DNA of 64,000 bases from an uncultured Lachnospiraceae bacterium (lineage in GTDB: Bacteria; Bacillota; Clostridia; Lachnospirales; Lachnospiraceae). Shown in pieces: positions 34,574-44,589 of this stretch (position 1 is its first letter; each line of letters opens with the position of its first letter). The translations under genes and the position numbers were made by a program. Under the pieces are notes generated by a model. The model did not search any database. It worked only from the letters and a program-made list of their open reading frames with translations, and was not told the origin of the DNA. The stretch is taken from assembly GCA_946537305.1 (NCBI GenBank), contig CAMNFR010000001.1, forward strand, positions 60,583 through 124,582. The letters run 5' to 3'.

Positions 34574-36877
34574 TCATTTTGCGAAAGCGCGTCCGATGAC
34601 CTGCTCCATCCGATTACAGTAGGTGATCGTAAGACCACCCGTTATCTCCTCCGAAAGCTCGTCAATATCCGGCCGGTTCTTTTCCGGCACCAGCACCTCG
34701 CGGATACCGGCCATTTTGGCGGCCAGCAGCTTTTCCTTCAGCCCTCCGATGGGAAGCACGCGTCCCCGCAGGGTAATCTCCCCGGTCATGGCAACATCCG
34801 CGCGCACCGCTTTCCCCGTGATGGCGGAAAGCATACCGGTGGCCATGGTAATACCGGCCGAAGGGCCGTCCTTGGGCACCGCTCCCTCCGGAATATGGAT
34901 GTGGATGTCATGCTTGTCGAACCAGGAATTTTTAATCTCATAGTCATGGGCAATGGACCGAATGTAGCTAAGGCCTGCCCGGGCCGATTCCTTCATGACA
35001 TCGCCCATCTGTCCGGTCAGCTGTATAGCACCTTTGCCGGGCATTACATTCACTTCGATCTGCAGGGTATCTCCCCCCACACTGGTCCAGGCCAGCCCGC
35101 GGACAATGCCCACATCGTCCTTTTCATTGGCAGGGTCGAAATTCACTTTTTCTTTGCCCAGCCAGGCAACGAGATCGTCCGGTTCCACAGCCACACATTT
35201 TTTCTCCGGATCCTCCAGCAGCGCCCGCGTCGCCTTCCGGCAAAGATCCCCGATGCGCCGTTCCAGGTTGCGGACGCCCGCCTCCCGGGTGTAATTATGT
35301 ATGATCTTCCGGATGGCTTCATCCGAGATCGTGAACTGCTCCGGAGACAGACCGTTCTTCTTGCGCTGCTTATCGATCAGATAGTCCTTTGCGATATGGA
35401 ACTTTTCATTTTCGGTATAGCTGCTGACCTCTATGATATCCATGCGGTCCAGCAGCGGACGCGGAATGGTCGCCGCGTTATTGGCCGTAGCAATGAACAT
35501 TACGCGGGAAAGATCCATCGGCAGTTCAATGTAATGATCTACAAAACGCACATTCTGTTCGGAATCCAGCACCTCCAGCAGTGCAGAGGCGGTATCGCCC
35601 TTGTAATCGCTGCTGACCTTATCGATTTCATCCAGCAGCATCAGCGGATTGGAAACGCCGGCCTGCTTCATACCGGCGGCAATGCGTCCGGGCATGGCGC
35701 CGATATAGGTGCGCCGGTGACCGCGGATTTCCGCTTCATCGTGCACGCCGCCCAGGCTGACACGGATGTAACGCTTATCCAGAGCACGCGCCACAGACCT
35801 GGCAATAGAAGTCTTTCCCGTTCCGGGAGGACCTACCAGGCAGAGAATGGATCCGTTCGCGTTGTCGGAAAAGATACGCACCGCCAGGTATTCCAGAATT
35901 CTCTCTTTGATCTTTTCCAGGCCGTAATGATCTTCTTCCAGGATCCTCTCCGCCCGCCGGATATCCTTGCTGTCAAGAGACACCGTGTCCCAGGGCATGG
36001 CCAGAAGTGTTTCTATATAGGTGCGGCTGACGGTACCCTCCTGACTGCCATGGGGCATAATGCGCAGCCGGCTGATTTCCTTTTTCAGGGTATCTTTCAC
36101 TTCCTGAGGCGCCTGCAGAGCATCCGCTTTTTCCTGATAGCGGTCGATATCGCTGTCAAGCTCTCCCTCTCCCAGTTCCTCGCGGATGACTTTGATCTGC
36201 TCACGCAGCATGTACTCCCGCTGGTTCTTATCAATACGCTCCTTTACCCGCATCTGCAGATCACGCTTTAGGGCCGTGATCTCGATTTCCCGGCTCATCA
36301 GCTGAGTCAGCACGGAAAACTGCATGTGGGTGGAATCCAGCTGCAGAAATTTCTGTTTCCCCTCCGGGGGCGCCGGGAAACGGATCATCAGCTGCGCCAG
36401 AAGATCCTCCAGGTGCTCGATCTCCATCAGGGGGCGGAGGGCGTTATCTGCGAACTTGGTGTCTTCGCGGGCATAGTCCTCGATCTGCTCCCGCAGCGTG
36501 CGGACCATCGCTTCCTTTTCGATCTCCGAAAAGGGCGTCACCTCGACCGGCCGCTCCTCTATCTCTCCGGACAGGAACGGGCCGTCCTCCTGCAGATCCA
36601 TAAGTTCGGCCCTCTGTATTCCCTCCACCAGTACCCGGGTGATCTTATTCGGCATGCGCATCAGCTGCTTGATCTTTCCCAGGATCCCGTAATGCCAGAG
36701 ATCCCCAAAGCCAGGGTCTTCGTCGTTTTCATCCCGCTGCATGGTCAGGAAGACCATCTGGTCCTGCACCATGGCGCGGCGCACCGCAGCGATGGATTTC
36801 GGTCGGTTTACATCAAAATGCAGCATCATCTCCGGCAGGACGACCAGCCCCCGGAGTGCCACGACAGGATAATTCAT
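34574..36877 (-). CDS. lon: ATP-dependent protease Lon
   Basis: 767 aa, standard LonA. N-terminal substrate domain (about 1-190), a coiled-coil linker, AAA+ module with GPPGTGKTS near residue 350, and a protease domain with the Ser-Lys dyad S673 (DGPSAG) and K716 ([14 protein letters not shown]). Degrades misfolded and regulatory proteins in the cytoplasm. The ribosome site is weak: AGGAG is 14 bp before the ATG. It follows the clpX terminator, so it probably has its own promoter. No clear CtsR or CIRCE site was seen. Confidence 0.96.
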   Translation of the reverse strand: MNYPVVALRGLVVLPEMMLHFDVNRPKSIAAVRRAMVQDQMVFLTMQRDENDEDPGFGDLWHYGILGKIKQLMRMPNKITRVLVEGIQRAELMDLQEDGPFLSGEIEERPVEVTPFSEIEKEAMVRTLREQIEDYAREDTKFADNALRPLMEIEHLEDLLAQLMIRFPAPPEGKQKFLQLDSTHMQFSVLTQLMSREIEITALKRDLQMRVKERIDKNQREYMLREQIKVIREELGEGELDSDIDRYQEKADALQAPQEVKDTLKKEISRLRIMPHGSQEGTVSRTYIETLLAMPWDTVSLDSKDIRRAERILEEDHYGLEKIKERILEYLAVRIFSDNANGSILCLVGPPGTGKTSIARSVARALDKRYIRVSLGGVHDEAEIRGHRRTYIGAMPGRIAAGMKQAGVSNPLMLLDEIDKVSSDYKGDTASALLEVLDSEQNVRFVDHYIELPMDLSRVMFIATANNAATIPRPLLDRMDIIEVSSYTENEKFHIAKDYLIDKQRKKNGLSPEQFTISDEAIRKIIHNYTREAGVRNLERRIGDLCRKATRALLEDPEKKCVAVEPDDLVAWLGKEKVNFDPANEKDDVGIVRGLAWTSVGGDTLQIEVNVMPGKGAIQLTGQMGDVMKESARAGLSYIRSIAHDYEIKNSWFDKHDIHIHIPEGAVPKDGPSAGITMATGMLSAITGKAVRADVAMTGEITLRGRVLPIGGLKEKLLAAKMAGIREVLVPEKNRPDIDELSEEITGGLTITYCNRMEQVIGRAFAK

Positions 36878-36893
36878 ATATGCTGTATCTACT

Positions 36894-36940
36894 CCTAAAA
36901 AGCGGACTGCGGCAAAAGCTCCCGGCCCACCGCAATCCGC
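36894..36940 (-). terminator. Terminator after clpX
   Basis: GCGGACTGCGG (36902-36912) pairs with CCGCAATCCGC (36930-36940), with one mismatch. On the minus strand it runs into TTTTTAGG. It separates clpX from lon. Confidence 0.75.
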
Positions 36941-36952
36941 TCACCCATTCTC

Positions 36953-38248
36953 TTATGCGCTCTCATGTCCGAACCTGCCGCTGCGGTTCCTGGCATTGAT
37001 CCGGGGCACCGCCACATCCCGGTAGGTCAGCTCCGGCTCCCCTTTTCCTTCGATTACGTCCTCGGTCACCACACAACTCCCGATAGACTCATCAGACGGC
37101 ACGGTGTACATCAGGTTCAGCATGGCTTTTTCCATAACAGCCCGAAGTCCTCTGGCACCGGTCTTCCGGGCGAAGGACTTTCTGGCGATAGCATGGATCG
37201 CCTCATCGGTAAACGTAAGCTCCACGCCGTCCAGTTCGAACAGCCGCTGATACTGACGGGTGATGGCATTGCGCGGTTCTGTCAGAATACGCACAAGCGC
37301 TTCCTCATCCAGCTGCTCCAGCGTCACCACCATGGGCACACGTCCTACAAATTCCGGGATCAGTCCGAATTTGACCAGATCCTGCGGCAGTACCTGCGGC
37401 AGGTATTTGCCCACGCCCACCTCTGTCTTTTCATGTACCTCTGCATTGAAGCCGATGGAATTGGAGCCCAGACGTCTTTCGATAATGTGCTCCAGCCCGT
37501 CAAAGGCACCGCCGCAGATAAACAGAATGTTCGTGGTATCGATCTGATACATCTCCTGGTGGGGATGCTTTCTTCCTCCCTGCGGAGGCACGCTGGCCAC
37601 CGTTCCCTCCAGGATTTTCAGGAGCGCCTGCTGTACGCCCTCACCGGAAACATCCCGGGTGATGGATACATTTTCGCTCTTTTTGGTGATCTTATCGATC
37701 TCATCCAAATAGATGATGCCATATTCCGCGCGGTGAATATCATAATCCGCCGCCTGGATCAGCTTCAGGAGGATATTTTCCACATCCTCGCCCACATAGC
37801 CGGCCTCGGTAAGCGCGGTAGCATCCGCAATAGCAAAAGGAACGTTCAACAGACGGGCGATGGTCTGGGCCAGGTAGGTCTTACCGGATCCGGTAGGCCC
37901 CAGCATCAGCACATTGCTCTTCTGCAATTCCACATCCGAGCGGTCTTTCGCCAATACGCGTTTGTAATGATTATATACGGCCACCGACAGCGTGCGCTTG
38001 GCTTCCTCCTGGCCGATCACATATTCATCCAGAAAGGCTTTGATCTCCGCCGGTTTGCGAAGATCCAGCTCTCCGATGCTCTCCCGCATCTCCTCGTCCA
38101 GTTCCTCATTGATCAGTTCCTGGCAGAGATCCACGCACTCGTCGCAGATATAGACATTATCAATGTTTCCGGCCACCAGTTTTCGGACCTGGGCCTGATT
38201 TTTTCCGCAAAAGGAACAGAAAGGCTGCTCCTGATATCTGCTGGGCAT
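36953..38248 (-). CDS. clpX: ClpX unfoldase subunit of ClpXP
   Basis: 431 aa. The N-terminal C4 zinc-binding dimerisation domain has C11, C14, C35 and C38. The AAA+ module has [12 protein letters not shown] (about 120) and YLDEIDKI. Unfolds tagged substrates for the ClpP chamber encoded 25 bp upstream. The pore loop and RKH-like segments were not checked residue by residue. Gene order tig-clpP-clpX-lon is conserved in many bacteria. Confidence 0.97.
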   Translation of the reverse strand: MPSRYQEQPFCSFCGKNQAQVRKLVAGNIDNVYICDECVDLCQELINEELDEEMRESIGELDLRKPAEIKAFLDEYVIGQEEAKRTLSVAVYNHYKRVLAKDRSDVELQKSNVLMLGPTGSGKTYLAQTIARLLNVPFAIADATALTEAGYVGEDVENILLKLIQAADYDIHRAEYGIIYLDEIDKITKKSENVSITRDVSGEGVQQALLKILEGTVASVPPQGGRKHPHQEMYQIDTTNILFICGGAFDGLEHIIERRLGSNSIGFNAEVHEKTEVGVGKYLPQVLPQDLVKFGLIPEFVGRVPMVVTLEQLDEEALVRILTEPRNAITRQYQRLFELDGVELTFTDEAIHAIARKSFARKTGARGLRAVMEKAMLNLMYTVPSDESIGSCVVTEDVIEGKGEPELTYRDVAVPRINARNRSGRFGHESA

Positions 38249-38273
38249 ATATTTCTTTTCCTTTCCCCGACGA

Positions 38274-38858
38274 TTATTCTCTCTTTTCGATCACGCTGTC
38301 GACGATTCCGTATTCTTTGGCTTCCTCCGCCGTCATAAAGTAATCGCGCTCGGTATCTGCTGCGATCACATCCAGCGGTTTTCCGGTATTCTTTGCCAGA
38401 ATCTCATTCAGTCTCTTTTTGGTCTTCAGGATCTGCTCTGCAGCGATCTGGATCTCTGTAGCCTGTCCTCTGGCACCGCCGGAGGGCTGATGAATCATGA
38501 TTTCCGCATTCGGGAGCGCATAGCGCTTTCCCTTGGCGCCGCTGGAGAGAAGGAATGCCCCCATGCTGGCCGCCAGGCCGATGCAGATGGTAGAGACATC
38601 GCTCTTGATATAGTTCATGGTATCATAAATTGCCAGGCCCGCGCTCACAGAGCCGCCGGGACTGTTGATATACAGCTGGATATCCTTTCCCGGATCTTCT
38701 GATTCCAGGAACAGCAGCTGCGCCACCACCAGACTGGCGGTAACATCATTTACTTCCTCCCCCAGAAAGATGATGCGCTCCTTTAACAGGCGTGAATAGA
38801 TATCATAGGTACGCTCTCCCCGGCTGGTGGATTCCAGAACATAAGGAACTAAGCTCAT
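38274..38858 (-). CDS. clpP: ATP-dependent Clp protease proteolytic subunit
   Basis: Serine protease forming a 14-mer chamber, 194 aa. Catalytic triad: S98 (GLAASMGAF), H123 (MIHQPSGG) and D172 (DTERDYFM). The ATG at 38858 has AAAGGAGG 5 bp upstream; the track-length start at 38906 would lie before that site and is rejected. It sits between tig and clpX. Confidence 0.97.
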   Translation of the reverse strand: MSLVPYVLESTSRGERTYDIYSRLLKERIIFLGEEVNDVTASLVVAQLLFLESEDPGKDIQLYINSPGGSVSAGLAIYDTMNYIKSDVSTICIGLAASMGAFLLSSGAKGKRYALPNAEIMIHQPSGGARGQATEIQIAAEQILKTKKRLNEILAKNTGKPLDVIAADTERDYFMTAEEAKEYGIVDSVIEKRE

Positions 38859-38907
38859 AGGTTCCTCCTTTCCCTCGGACAGTATTTCTGTACTGAGGTA
38901 TGGCAAA

Positions 38908-38934
38908 CGGATATAGACATGGTGTCTATATCCG
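38908..38934. terminator. Hairpin between tig and clpP
   Basis: CGGATATAGACA (38908-38919) and TGTCTATATCCG (38923-38934) make a perfect 12-bp stem with a 3-nt loop. Only TTT follows on the minus strand, so it may be a partial terminator or an RNA-processing site that sets tig and clpP levels. Confidence 0.55.
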
Positions 38935-38961
38935 TTTTGTTATTTATACAAGACTTCCTAT

Positions 38962-40242
38962 TTATTTAGACTCGGCGTACAGCAGATCCATGGCTTTCTG
39001 CGTCTTCAGATTGCTCTTCATTTCTTCGATCTGCGCCTCATCCGCGTAGGACTTCATCTGCTCGGCTTCCAGTCCGTACTGCTCGGCCATGCGGGCAAAT
39101 TCCGCATCCAGCTCCTCGTCGGTAACCTCCAGGTTCTCTGCGGCAGCGATCGCTTCCAGCACCAGGCGGCCCTGAATTCTCTTCAAGGCAGCACCCTTAT
39201 TGGACTCCAGCATGGCATCTGCGGTCTGGCCGGTGTACTGCATGTACTGCTCCAGAGACAGGCCCTGATACTGCAGGCGCTGTGCGAACTCCTGGATCAT
39301 GCTGCGGGCCTGGGATTCCACCATAAGGTCCGGAATATCCATGGTCGCATTCTCGACAGCCTTCTCCAGCAGTGCGTCTTCCTTAGCGGCTTTGTTCTGA
39401 TCCGCAGCTCTCTCTTCCAACTTGCGGCGAACGTCTGCACGGTATTCTTCCATGGTCTCGAACTCAGAGACCTCACCGGCGAATTCATCGTCCAGCTCCG
39501 GAAGGATCTTCTTGGTGATCGCCTTTACGACGCACTGGAAGACAGCGGGCTTTCCGGCCAGTTCCTTGGCCTGATAGTCCTCAGGGAAGGTAACGTTGAC
39601 TTCTTTTTCTTCTCCGATGGTGGCACCGATCAGCTGCTCCTCAAAGGTATCGATGAAGCTGTGGGAGCCGATGGTCAGGGCATAATCCTTGCCCTTGCCG
39701 CCCTCGAAGGCTTCGCCGTCTACAAAACCTTCGAAATCCAGACGGATCTGATCGCCGTCCTCTACGGGACGATCGGTCACTTCTTCGGTGGTAGCGTTCT
39801 TTTCCTGCTCGCTGCGGATATCGGCATCAACATCCTCATCCGTTACGGTCTTCTCTTCCACTTCCACTTCCAGGCCCTTGTACTCGCCCAGCGTTACTTC
39901 CGGACGGACAGCTACGGTAGCCTCAAAGATCACGGGCATATCCGGTTCTGTCTGGGTGTACTCGATCTTCGGCTGAGAGACGATATCCAGACCGCTCTCC
40001 TCACAGGCCTTCTCATACTCTTCCGGTACGCACTCGTTGATGGCGTCCTCCAGGAAGATGCCCTTGCCGTACATCTTTTCGATCATCTTACGGGGGGCTT
40101 TGCCCTTGCGGAAGCCGGGCACCTGAATGCGATTTCTCTGCTGCTTATATACCTTGTCGATGGCCTTTTCAATGGTCTCCACCGGGATTTCGATGGTCAT
40201 TTTGGCCAGATTATGCTCCAGTTTTTCTACACTGACGCTCAT
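38962..40242 (-). CDS. tig: Trigger factor
   Basis: Ribosome-bound chaperone and prolyl isomerase, 426 aa. The ribosome-binding domain contains GFRKGKAPRKMIEKMYGKG, the family's GFRxGKxP signature, near residue 45. A FKBP-type domain is near 160-245 (DGDQIRLDFEGFVDGEAFEGG) and a helical C-terminal chaperone arm follows. AAGGAGG precedes the ATG at 40242; the longer frame to 40296 lies upstream of it. First gene of the quality-control run tig-clpP-clpX. Confidence 0.96.
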   Translation of the reverse strand: MSVSVEKLEHNLAKMTIEIPVETIEKAIDKVYKQQRNRIQVPGFRKGKAPRKMIEKMYGKGIFLEDAINECVPEEYEKACEESGLDIVSQPKIEYTQTEPDMPVIFEATVAVRPEVTLGEYKGLEVEVEEKTVTDEDVDADIRSEQEKNATTEEVTDRPVEDGDQIRLDFEGFVDGEAFEGGKGKDYALTIGSHSFIDTFEEQLIGATIGEEKEVNVTFPEDYQAKELAGKPAVFQCVVKAITKKILPELDDEFAGEVSEFETMEEYRADVRRKLEERAADQNKAAKEDALLEKAVENATMDIPDLMVESQARSMIQEFAQRLQYQGLSLEQYMQYTGQTADAMLESNKGAALKRIQGRLVLEAIAAAENLEVTDEELDAEFARMAEQYGLEAEQMKSYADEAQIEEMKSNLKTQKAMDLLYAESK

Positions 40243-40297
40243 GACGGGGATCCTCCTTGATCTCATCCTGTTCTGTATAACTTCTTTTGATAACAAA

Positions 40298-40325
40298 CCC
40301 GGTTTCCTGAGATAGGGAAACCGGG
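40298..40325 (-). terminator. Terminator after rpmB
   Basis: CCCGGTTTCC (40298-40307) pairs exactly with GGAAACCGGG (40316-40325). On the minus strand it is followed by TTTGTTAT. It lies 26 bp past the rpmB stop. Confidence 0.75.
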
Positions 40326-40351
40326 CACCTGTTGTGTCTGCAAACTGTCTT

Positions 40352-40537
40352 CTATGCTCTCTCTACTTTGCCGGATTTCAGACAGGAAGTGCAAACATAC
40401 ATTCTCTGTGTGGCTTCGCCAACTTTCACTCTGACAGATTTTACATTTGCTTTCCACATTTTATTGGATCTTCTATGAGAGTGGCTGACATTATTCCCGA
40501 AATGGGCGCCTTTTCCACAAACTGCACACTTTGCCAT
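40352..40537 (-). CDS. rpmB: 50S ribosomal protein L28
   Basis: 61 aa, full length for the Firmicute form. It is the zinc-binding type, with C4, C7, C49 and C52. HSHRRSNKMWKANVKSVRV is the typical core. AAGGAGG lies a few bases before the ATG. Monocistronic: own promoter and terminator. Confidence 0.97.
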   Translation of the reverse strand: MAKCAVCGKGAHFGNNVSHSHRRSNKMWKANVKSVRVKVGEATQRMYVCTSCLKSGKVERA

Positions 40538-40607
40538 AATCGCACCTCCTTACAGATTTTGGACCATTTTACACAGGGTTTCCCCATATAAGCCCATAAC
40601 AGAGTAC

Positions 40608-40636
40608 ATTCTAGCAGAAACCGTATAGTTTGGCAA
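40608..40636 (-). promoter_or_regulatory. Promoter of rpmB
   Basis: Minus strand: TTGCCA (40631-40636), 17 bp, TAGAAT (40608-40613), with a TG extended -10. It lies about 70 bp before rpmB. Confidence 0.7.
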
Positions 40637-40649
40637 GCGGAAATTATAA

Positions 40650-41078
40650 TTATTTTTCCTGCTTTCCGCTCTCTTTTTTCATATTATCCGTCGTTTTCTT
40701 TACAGCCGCCGTCACTGTCTCGTCCTGCAGCGGATTGGTCTTGCCTGCGGTGAACCGGTCGATCACGCCGGGCACCATATCCAGCACCTTGTTCACCGTA
40801 TCCTGGCTCTTTACACTGACCAGGCGGGTAACGCCATCCTTGATGACCAGTACAGCATTGGGAGACATCTTGGCACCTGCACCGCCGCCTCCGTTGTTGC
40901 TCTTTCTGGTATCATTCAGAGCAGCTCCCGCTCCCATGCCCATGCTGACATCCACCAGCGGGATGATGATGGTATCCCCAACCGTCATCGGCTCACCGAC
41001 CACGGTACGCGCGCTGAAAAAGCCGTCCATTCCCTGAAAAAGAGCTCCTGCCACCTCGTTGAAATTATTCTGTGCCAT
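40650..41078 (-). CDS. gerW: GerW/YtfJ-family sporulation protein
   Basis: 142 aa. The family core VGEPMTVGDTIIIPLVDVSMGMGAGA and a Gly-rich loop followed by MSPNAVLVIKDG are visible. In Bacillus the protein is made in the forespore and helps spores germinate; the family is also kept in some non-spore-forming Clostridia. It follows the DUF2953 gene, the same pairing as ytfI-ytfJ in Bacillus, and ends the rpoZ-rimO-pgsA operon. GGAGG lies before the ATG. The C-terminal 25 residues are Lys/Thr/Glu-rich. Confidence 0.9.
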   Translation of the reverse strand: MAQNNFNEVAGALFQGMDGFFSARTVVGEPMTVGDTIIIPLVDVSMGMGAGAALNDTRKSNNGGGGAGAKMSPNAVLVIKDGVTRLVSVKSQDTVNKVLDMVPGVIDRFTAGKTNPLQDETVTAAVKKTTDNMKKESGKQEK

Positions 41079-41149
41079 TCCTTTTCTCCTCCGTCATGGT
41101 TCGTGTCATGAAATATTGCCGTTCAGGCTGCTATTGGATTATTTTGGGA

Positions 41150-42307
41150 TTATTTCCTATGCAGCACCATTTTGATCAGTTTCCGGATATTCTTGTCCAG
41201 CAGCAGCCGAATGCCGCTGAAGAGCACAATGATCAGCCGGATATGTCCCTTCAGATACAGCCGGCCCGCCGCCATGGCTTCTTCAAAGTCGCCGGCCACC
41301 CGAATATCCCCCTTCTCGCAGTACAGCGGATAGAAGGTATAGATCGCGCCAAGCAGCTGTCCGGTGGAAGCCGGATCGCCCGTCCCGAAGGTTCCTTCCG
41401 CGCGGATCTCTCGCGGCAGATAATGCCGCAGCAGGCGGAAGATCTCTCCCTTTACCCGTCCAAACGTCCGCACATGCGATGGTTCTTCCAGCTGTTCGAT
41501 TACCCAGGAAAGCTTGTCCATTGCCCCGGCCGCCTTGTCTGAAAGGCTCTCCGCGGTCCCGGTCACACCTCTTGTTCCGGAGGGGTCTTTCCCCGCCAGG
41601 ATATCCCCGATTGCATCCGTCAGATCCAGGATCATCTCCGGGATCGATCTTATGCGCTTCTTTTCTTTCGGAGCATCTTCCTTCTTTTCTTCCTTTGTTC
41701 CCTTCTTTTTCCGGGACAATTTTTCCCGCAGCGTCTTCTTCTCCGGCGCAGGCTTCTGCAGCGGATCGGGCGGCGGGAAATCCTCACCTTCCGGAACATA
41801 GGAAGGCTCCGGGGCTGCTGGTGCAGCAGGTTCTGCATCCACAGCAGGCTCAGTCTCCGCGGCAGGTTCAGCCTCTTCTGCGGAGCCAGGGATTTCCTCC
41901 GCTGTTCCTGCCGTCTCTGCCGGAGCAGGCACAGCTTCCGCCGGCATTTCTCTTTCAGCCGCCGCGGCTTCCGGTGCTGCGGCTTCCGGCGCAGGCTCTT
42001 CCTCGATCTCTCCGAAGAGATGCTTCCCGCCTTTCTTCAGCGTAAACGCGAGCACCTTCACACAAAAGCGCAGATGTCCCTTTTTGAGTTTAACATTCAC
42101 CCGGACCAGCCCCAGCAGCAGACTGACCTTTGCGTGTGCGCAAAGGCTCATAAGCCCCTGTCGGCTGTCCCCTTTGGCTGCGGTTTCGTAGTTGATCGGA
42201 ATCAGCAGAACGATCAATATTAACGCAAGCACGACAGCCAGGATGATCAGCAATATTTTCAGGAGGAACAGCAGGACATGGCCGATCACTCCCAGAATCG
42301 CCATCAT
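41150..42307 (-). CDS. DUF2953 membrane-anchored protein
   Basis: 385 aa. One strong N-terminal hydrophobic segment (about 8-37) and a short conserved stretch (HAKVSLLLGLVRVNVKLKKG) precede a 100-residue Ala/Glu/Pro-rich acidic linker (about 105-195). A Lys-rich patch follows, then the C-terminal DUF2953 core (GTGDPASTGQLLGAIYTFYPL). Likely membrane-bound and co-expressed with gerW. Its biochemical role is unknown. The start overlaps the previous stop by 4 bp; MM gives two adjacent possible ATGs. Confidence 0.8.
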   Translation of the reverse strand: MMAILGVIGHVLLFLLKILLIILAVVLALILIVLLIPINYETAAKGDSRQGLMSLCAHAKVSLLLGLVRVNVKLKKGHLRFCVKVLAFTLKKGGKHLFGEIEEEPAPEAAAPEAAAAEREMPAEAVPAPAETAGTAEEIPGSAEEAEPAAETEPAVDAEPAAPAAPEPSYVPEGEDFPPPDPLQKPAPEKKTLREKLSRKKKGTKEEKKEDAPKEKKRIRSIPEMILDLTDAIGDILAGKDPSGTRGVTGTAESLSDKAAGAMDKLSWVIEQLEEPSHVRTFGRVKGEIFRLLRHYLPREIRAEGTFGTGDPASTGQLLGAIYTFYPLYCEKGDIRVAGDFEEAMAAGRLYLKGHIRLIIVLFSGIRLLLDKNIRKLIKMVLHRK

Positions 42308-42645
42308 ATCTCTTCTGTCCCCTCCTCTCTGACCCGTCGGGAAAGATACGCCTTCAGATCAGGTGATCCGCTATCCCGCAGACAGTCATCTGTGATACGA
42401 AGAATCAGGTTCACTGCTTCACGCTTGCTTTCCGCGATTCCCAGGATCACCAGGTCCTCCTGCCGCTGATACAGCGGCTGCAGCAGAAAGTTGGCATGGA
42501 GAATATCCAGCTGGTCTGCCGGATTCAGGGCGGGAACGATGACGTACGCATCCGTCTGCGGTTTTTTCCGGTGGATACTCCGCAGGATCCGGGTCTTCAC
42601 CCGCTCCGCATTCTCTCCGACATAAAGGTGTTTCATGAACCTCAT
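42304..42645 (-). CDS. Conserved hypothetical protein
   Basis: 113 aa, no recognised domain. Predicted soluble and mixed alpha/beta: MKHLYVGENAERVKTRILRSIHRKKP at the start, a hydrophobic strand AYVIVPALNPADQLDILH, then LVILGIAESKREAVNLILRITDDCLRD. Basic at both ends. GGGAGGG lies about 7 bp before the ATG. It sits between pgsA (52-bp gap) and the DUF2953 gene (overlap), so it is surely in the operon. The gene is real by coding frame, ribosome site and tight packing; its function is unknown. Confidence 0.7.
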   Translation of the reverse strand: MRFMKHLYVGENAERVKTRILRSIHRKKPQTDAYVIVPALNPADQLDILHANFLLQPLYQRQEDLVILGIAESKREAVNLILRITDDCLRDSGSPDLKAYLSRRVREEGTEEI

Positions 42646-42697
42646 GGCCGCCCTCCCCGGCCCGGGACCATTTGAGTGGATCCCCGGCCAACAACTG

Positions 42698-43252
42698 CTA
42701 ATCCACGTCCTTCAGGACATCCTTATTCTTTATAATATAATCTACCAGAGAAATTATGGTCAGGGCCGTGGCGGCCACGATCAGAATCTGTTCAATCAAA
42801 TGCCAGGCCGGCATCTCCAGATGCAGGATCAGGAACATGGTCATCGCCATCTGGCAGACGGTCTTTGTCTTACCCCAGTAGCTGGCGGCGATCACCGTAC
42901 CCTTTTCCGCGGCGATCAGCCGGAAACCGCTGATCACAAATTCTCTTCCTATTAATATAACGACCACCCATGCAGGAATGCGCCCCAGTTCAATCAGACA
43001 GATGGCTGCGGACCCCACCAGCAGCTTGTCCGCCAACGGATCCATAAACTTCCCAAAGTTGGTCACCAGATGATACTTTCTGGCCAGATGACCGTCCAGG
43101 TAGTCGGTGAAAGATGCCACGCAGAAAATGACCAGCGCGATCACATCCCCCGTAAGGCCCCAGCCGGCCAGCAGAAAAAACACAAAAAATGGCACCAGTA
43201 TGACACGCATCAGTGTCAGTTTATTCGGCAGGTTCAAAGGTTTTTCCCCCAT
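42698..43252 (-). CDS. pgsA: CDP-diacylglycerol--glycerol-3-phosphate 3-phosphatidyltransferase
   Basis: Membrane enzyme of phosphatidylglycerol synthesis, 184 aa with about four to five transmembrane helices. The CDP-alcohol phosphatidyltransferase motif DGHLARKYHLVTNFGKFMD (residues 53-71, DGx2ARx8Gx3D) continues to the last Asp in PLAD. Starts NLPNKLTLMRVILVP, typical of PgsA. The start codon shares a base with the rimO stop (TAATG), showing coupling. Confidence 0.94.
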   Translation of the reverse strand: MGEKPLNLPNKLTLMRVILVPFFVFFLLAGWGLTGDVIALVIFCVASFTDYLDGHLARKYHLVTNFGKFMDPLADKLLVGSAAICLIELGRIPAWVVVILIGREFVISGFRLIAAEKGTVIAASYWGKTKTVCQMAMTMFLILHLEMPAWHLIEQILIVAATALTIISLVDYIIKNKDVLKDVD

Positions 43253-44589
43253 TATCCCTTTATGATCTCTCCCAGAAGATCATATTCCGCAGCGCCGGTC
43301 ACGCGCACGCGCACCAGATCTCCTGTCATCAGATTTTCCTCGGAGGGCAGGAACAGATATCCATCTACATTCGGCGAATCCCGGTAGGTCCGCGCCGCAT
43401 AGACATCTCCGTCGGAAAGATACCCTTCCACCATGACGGTCAGCTCCCGGCCCACCAGATCCTCCGCCGCCGCGAAGGCAATATCCTGCTGCAGCTCCAT
43501 TACCTCATCCCGCCGGGTCAGCTTGACCTCCTCCGGGATCTGATCCGGCATGGCCGCTGCCGGCGTTCCTTCCTCCTGCGAATAGGGGAAAACGCCCAGC
43601 CGGTCAAATTCCATCTCATCCACAAAATCCATCAGCTGCTCAAAATCTTCCTCGCTCTCTCCCGGAAAACCGGTGATCAGCGTGGTCCGCAGCGCGATAT
43701 CCGGAATCTCTTCCCGCAGATGGCGAATGATCCCTGTAATATCTTCTCTGGTCGTACGCCGGCCCATGCGCCGCAGAACGCGGTCGCTGGCATGTTGGAT
43801 GGGAATATCCAGGTAGTGACAGACCTTCGGCAGGTCGCGGATCGCAGCGATCAGTTCTTCCGTGATCTCTTCCGGATAGCAGTACTGCAGACGGATCCAG
43901 AAGATCCCCGGGATCTCCGAAAGCCTGGCCAGCAGCTCCGGGAGTGCCTTATGTCCGTACAGATCCACACCGTACAGCGTCGTCTCCTGCGCGATCAGGA
44001 TCAGCTCCTTTACCCCCTTCGCCGCAAGCAGACGCGCTTCCAGAATCAGCTGTTCCATGGGAACGCTCCGGTAGTTCCCGCGCACGGAAGGTATCACACA
44101 ATACGTGCATCGTTTGTCACAGCCCTCTGCGATCTTCAAAAATGCATAGTGTCCGCCGGTAGTCAGGATACGCTCTCCACCGTTCTGCGGCAGGGCATTG
44201 ATATCCCGGAAGACCTGCGTATGCATTTCTCCGGAGAACAGCCCGGTGATCACACGCACGATCTCCTCATAAGATGTCGTGCCAAGCACCGCATCTACCT
44301 CCGGCATCTCGGTAAGGACCTCTTCCCGGTAACGCTCTGCCAGACAGCCGGTCACCACCAGCGCCTGACAGCGGCCGCGCTCTTTCCACGCAGCCATCTC
44401 CAGGATCGTATTAATGCTTTCCTCCTTGGCATCCCCGATAAAGCAGCAGGTGTTTACAACGATCACATCTGCCTCGGCTTCCTCATAGGTCAGTTCAAAG
44501 CCCGCGTTCTGCAGAAGCCCCAGCATCACCTCGGTATCCACCAGGTTCTTGTCACATCCCAGGGATACAAAAAGGACTTTTTTATTCAT
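43252..44589 (-). CDS. rimO: Ribosomal protein S12 methylthiotransferase
   Basis: Radical-SAM enzyme, 445 aa, adding a methylthio group to an Asp of S12. The N-terminal MTTase domain starts VSLGCDKNLVDTEVML, with C12 and further cluster cysteines in NTCCFI and TGCLAER. The radical-SAM CxxxCxxC is in GCDKRCTYC, and a C-terminal TRAM domain is present. SLGCDKNLVD and the length favour RimO over MiaB. It overlaps rpoZ by 8 bp at its start. Confidence 0.94.
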   Translation of the reverse strand: MNKKVLFVSLGCDKNLVDTEVMLGLLQNAGFELTYEEAEADVIVVNTCCFIGDAKEESINTILEMAAWKERGRCQALVVTGCLAERYREEVLTEMPEVDAVLGTTSYEEIVRVITGLFSGEMHTQVFRDINALPQNGGERILTTGGHYAFLKIAEGCDKRCTYCVIPSVRGNYRSVPMEQLILEARLLAAKGVKELILIAQETTLYGVDLYGHKALPELLARLSEIPGIFWIRLQYCYPEEITEELIAAIRDLPKVCHYLDIPIQHASDRVLRRMGRRTTREDITGIIRHLREEIPDIALRTTLITGFPGESEEDFEQLMDFVDEMEFDRLGVFPYSQEEGTPAAAMPDQIPEEVKLTRRDEVMELQQDIAFAAAEDLVGRELTVMVEGYLSDGDVYAARTYRDSPNVDGYLFLPSEENLMTGDLVRVRVTGAAEYDLLGEIIKG

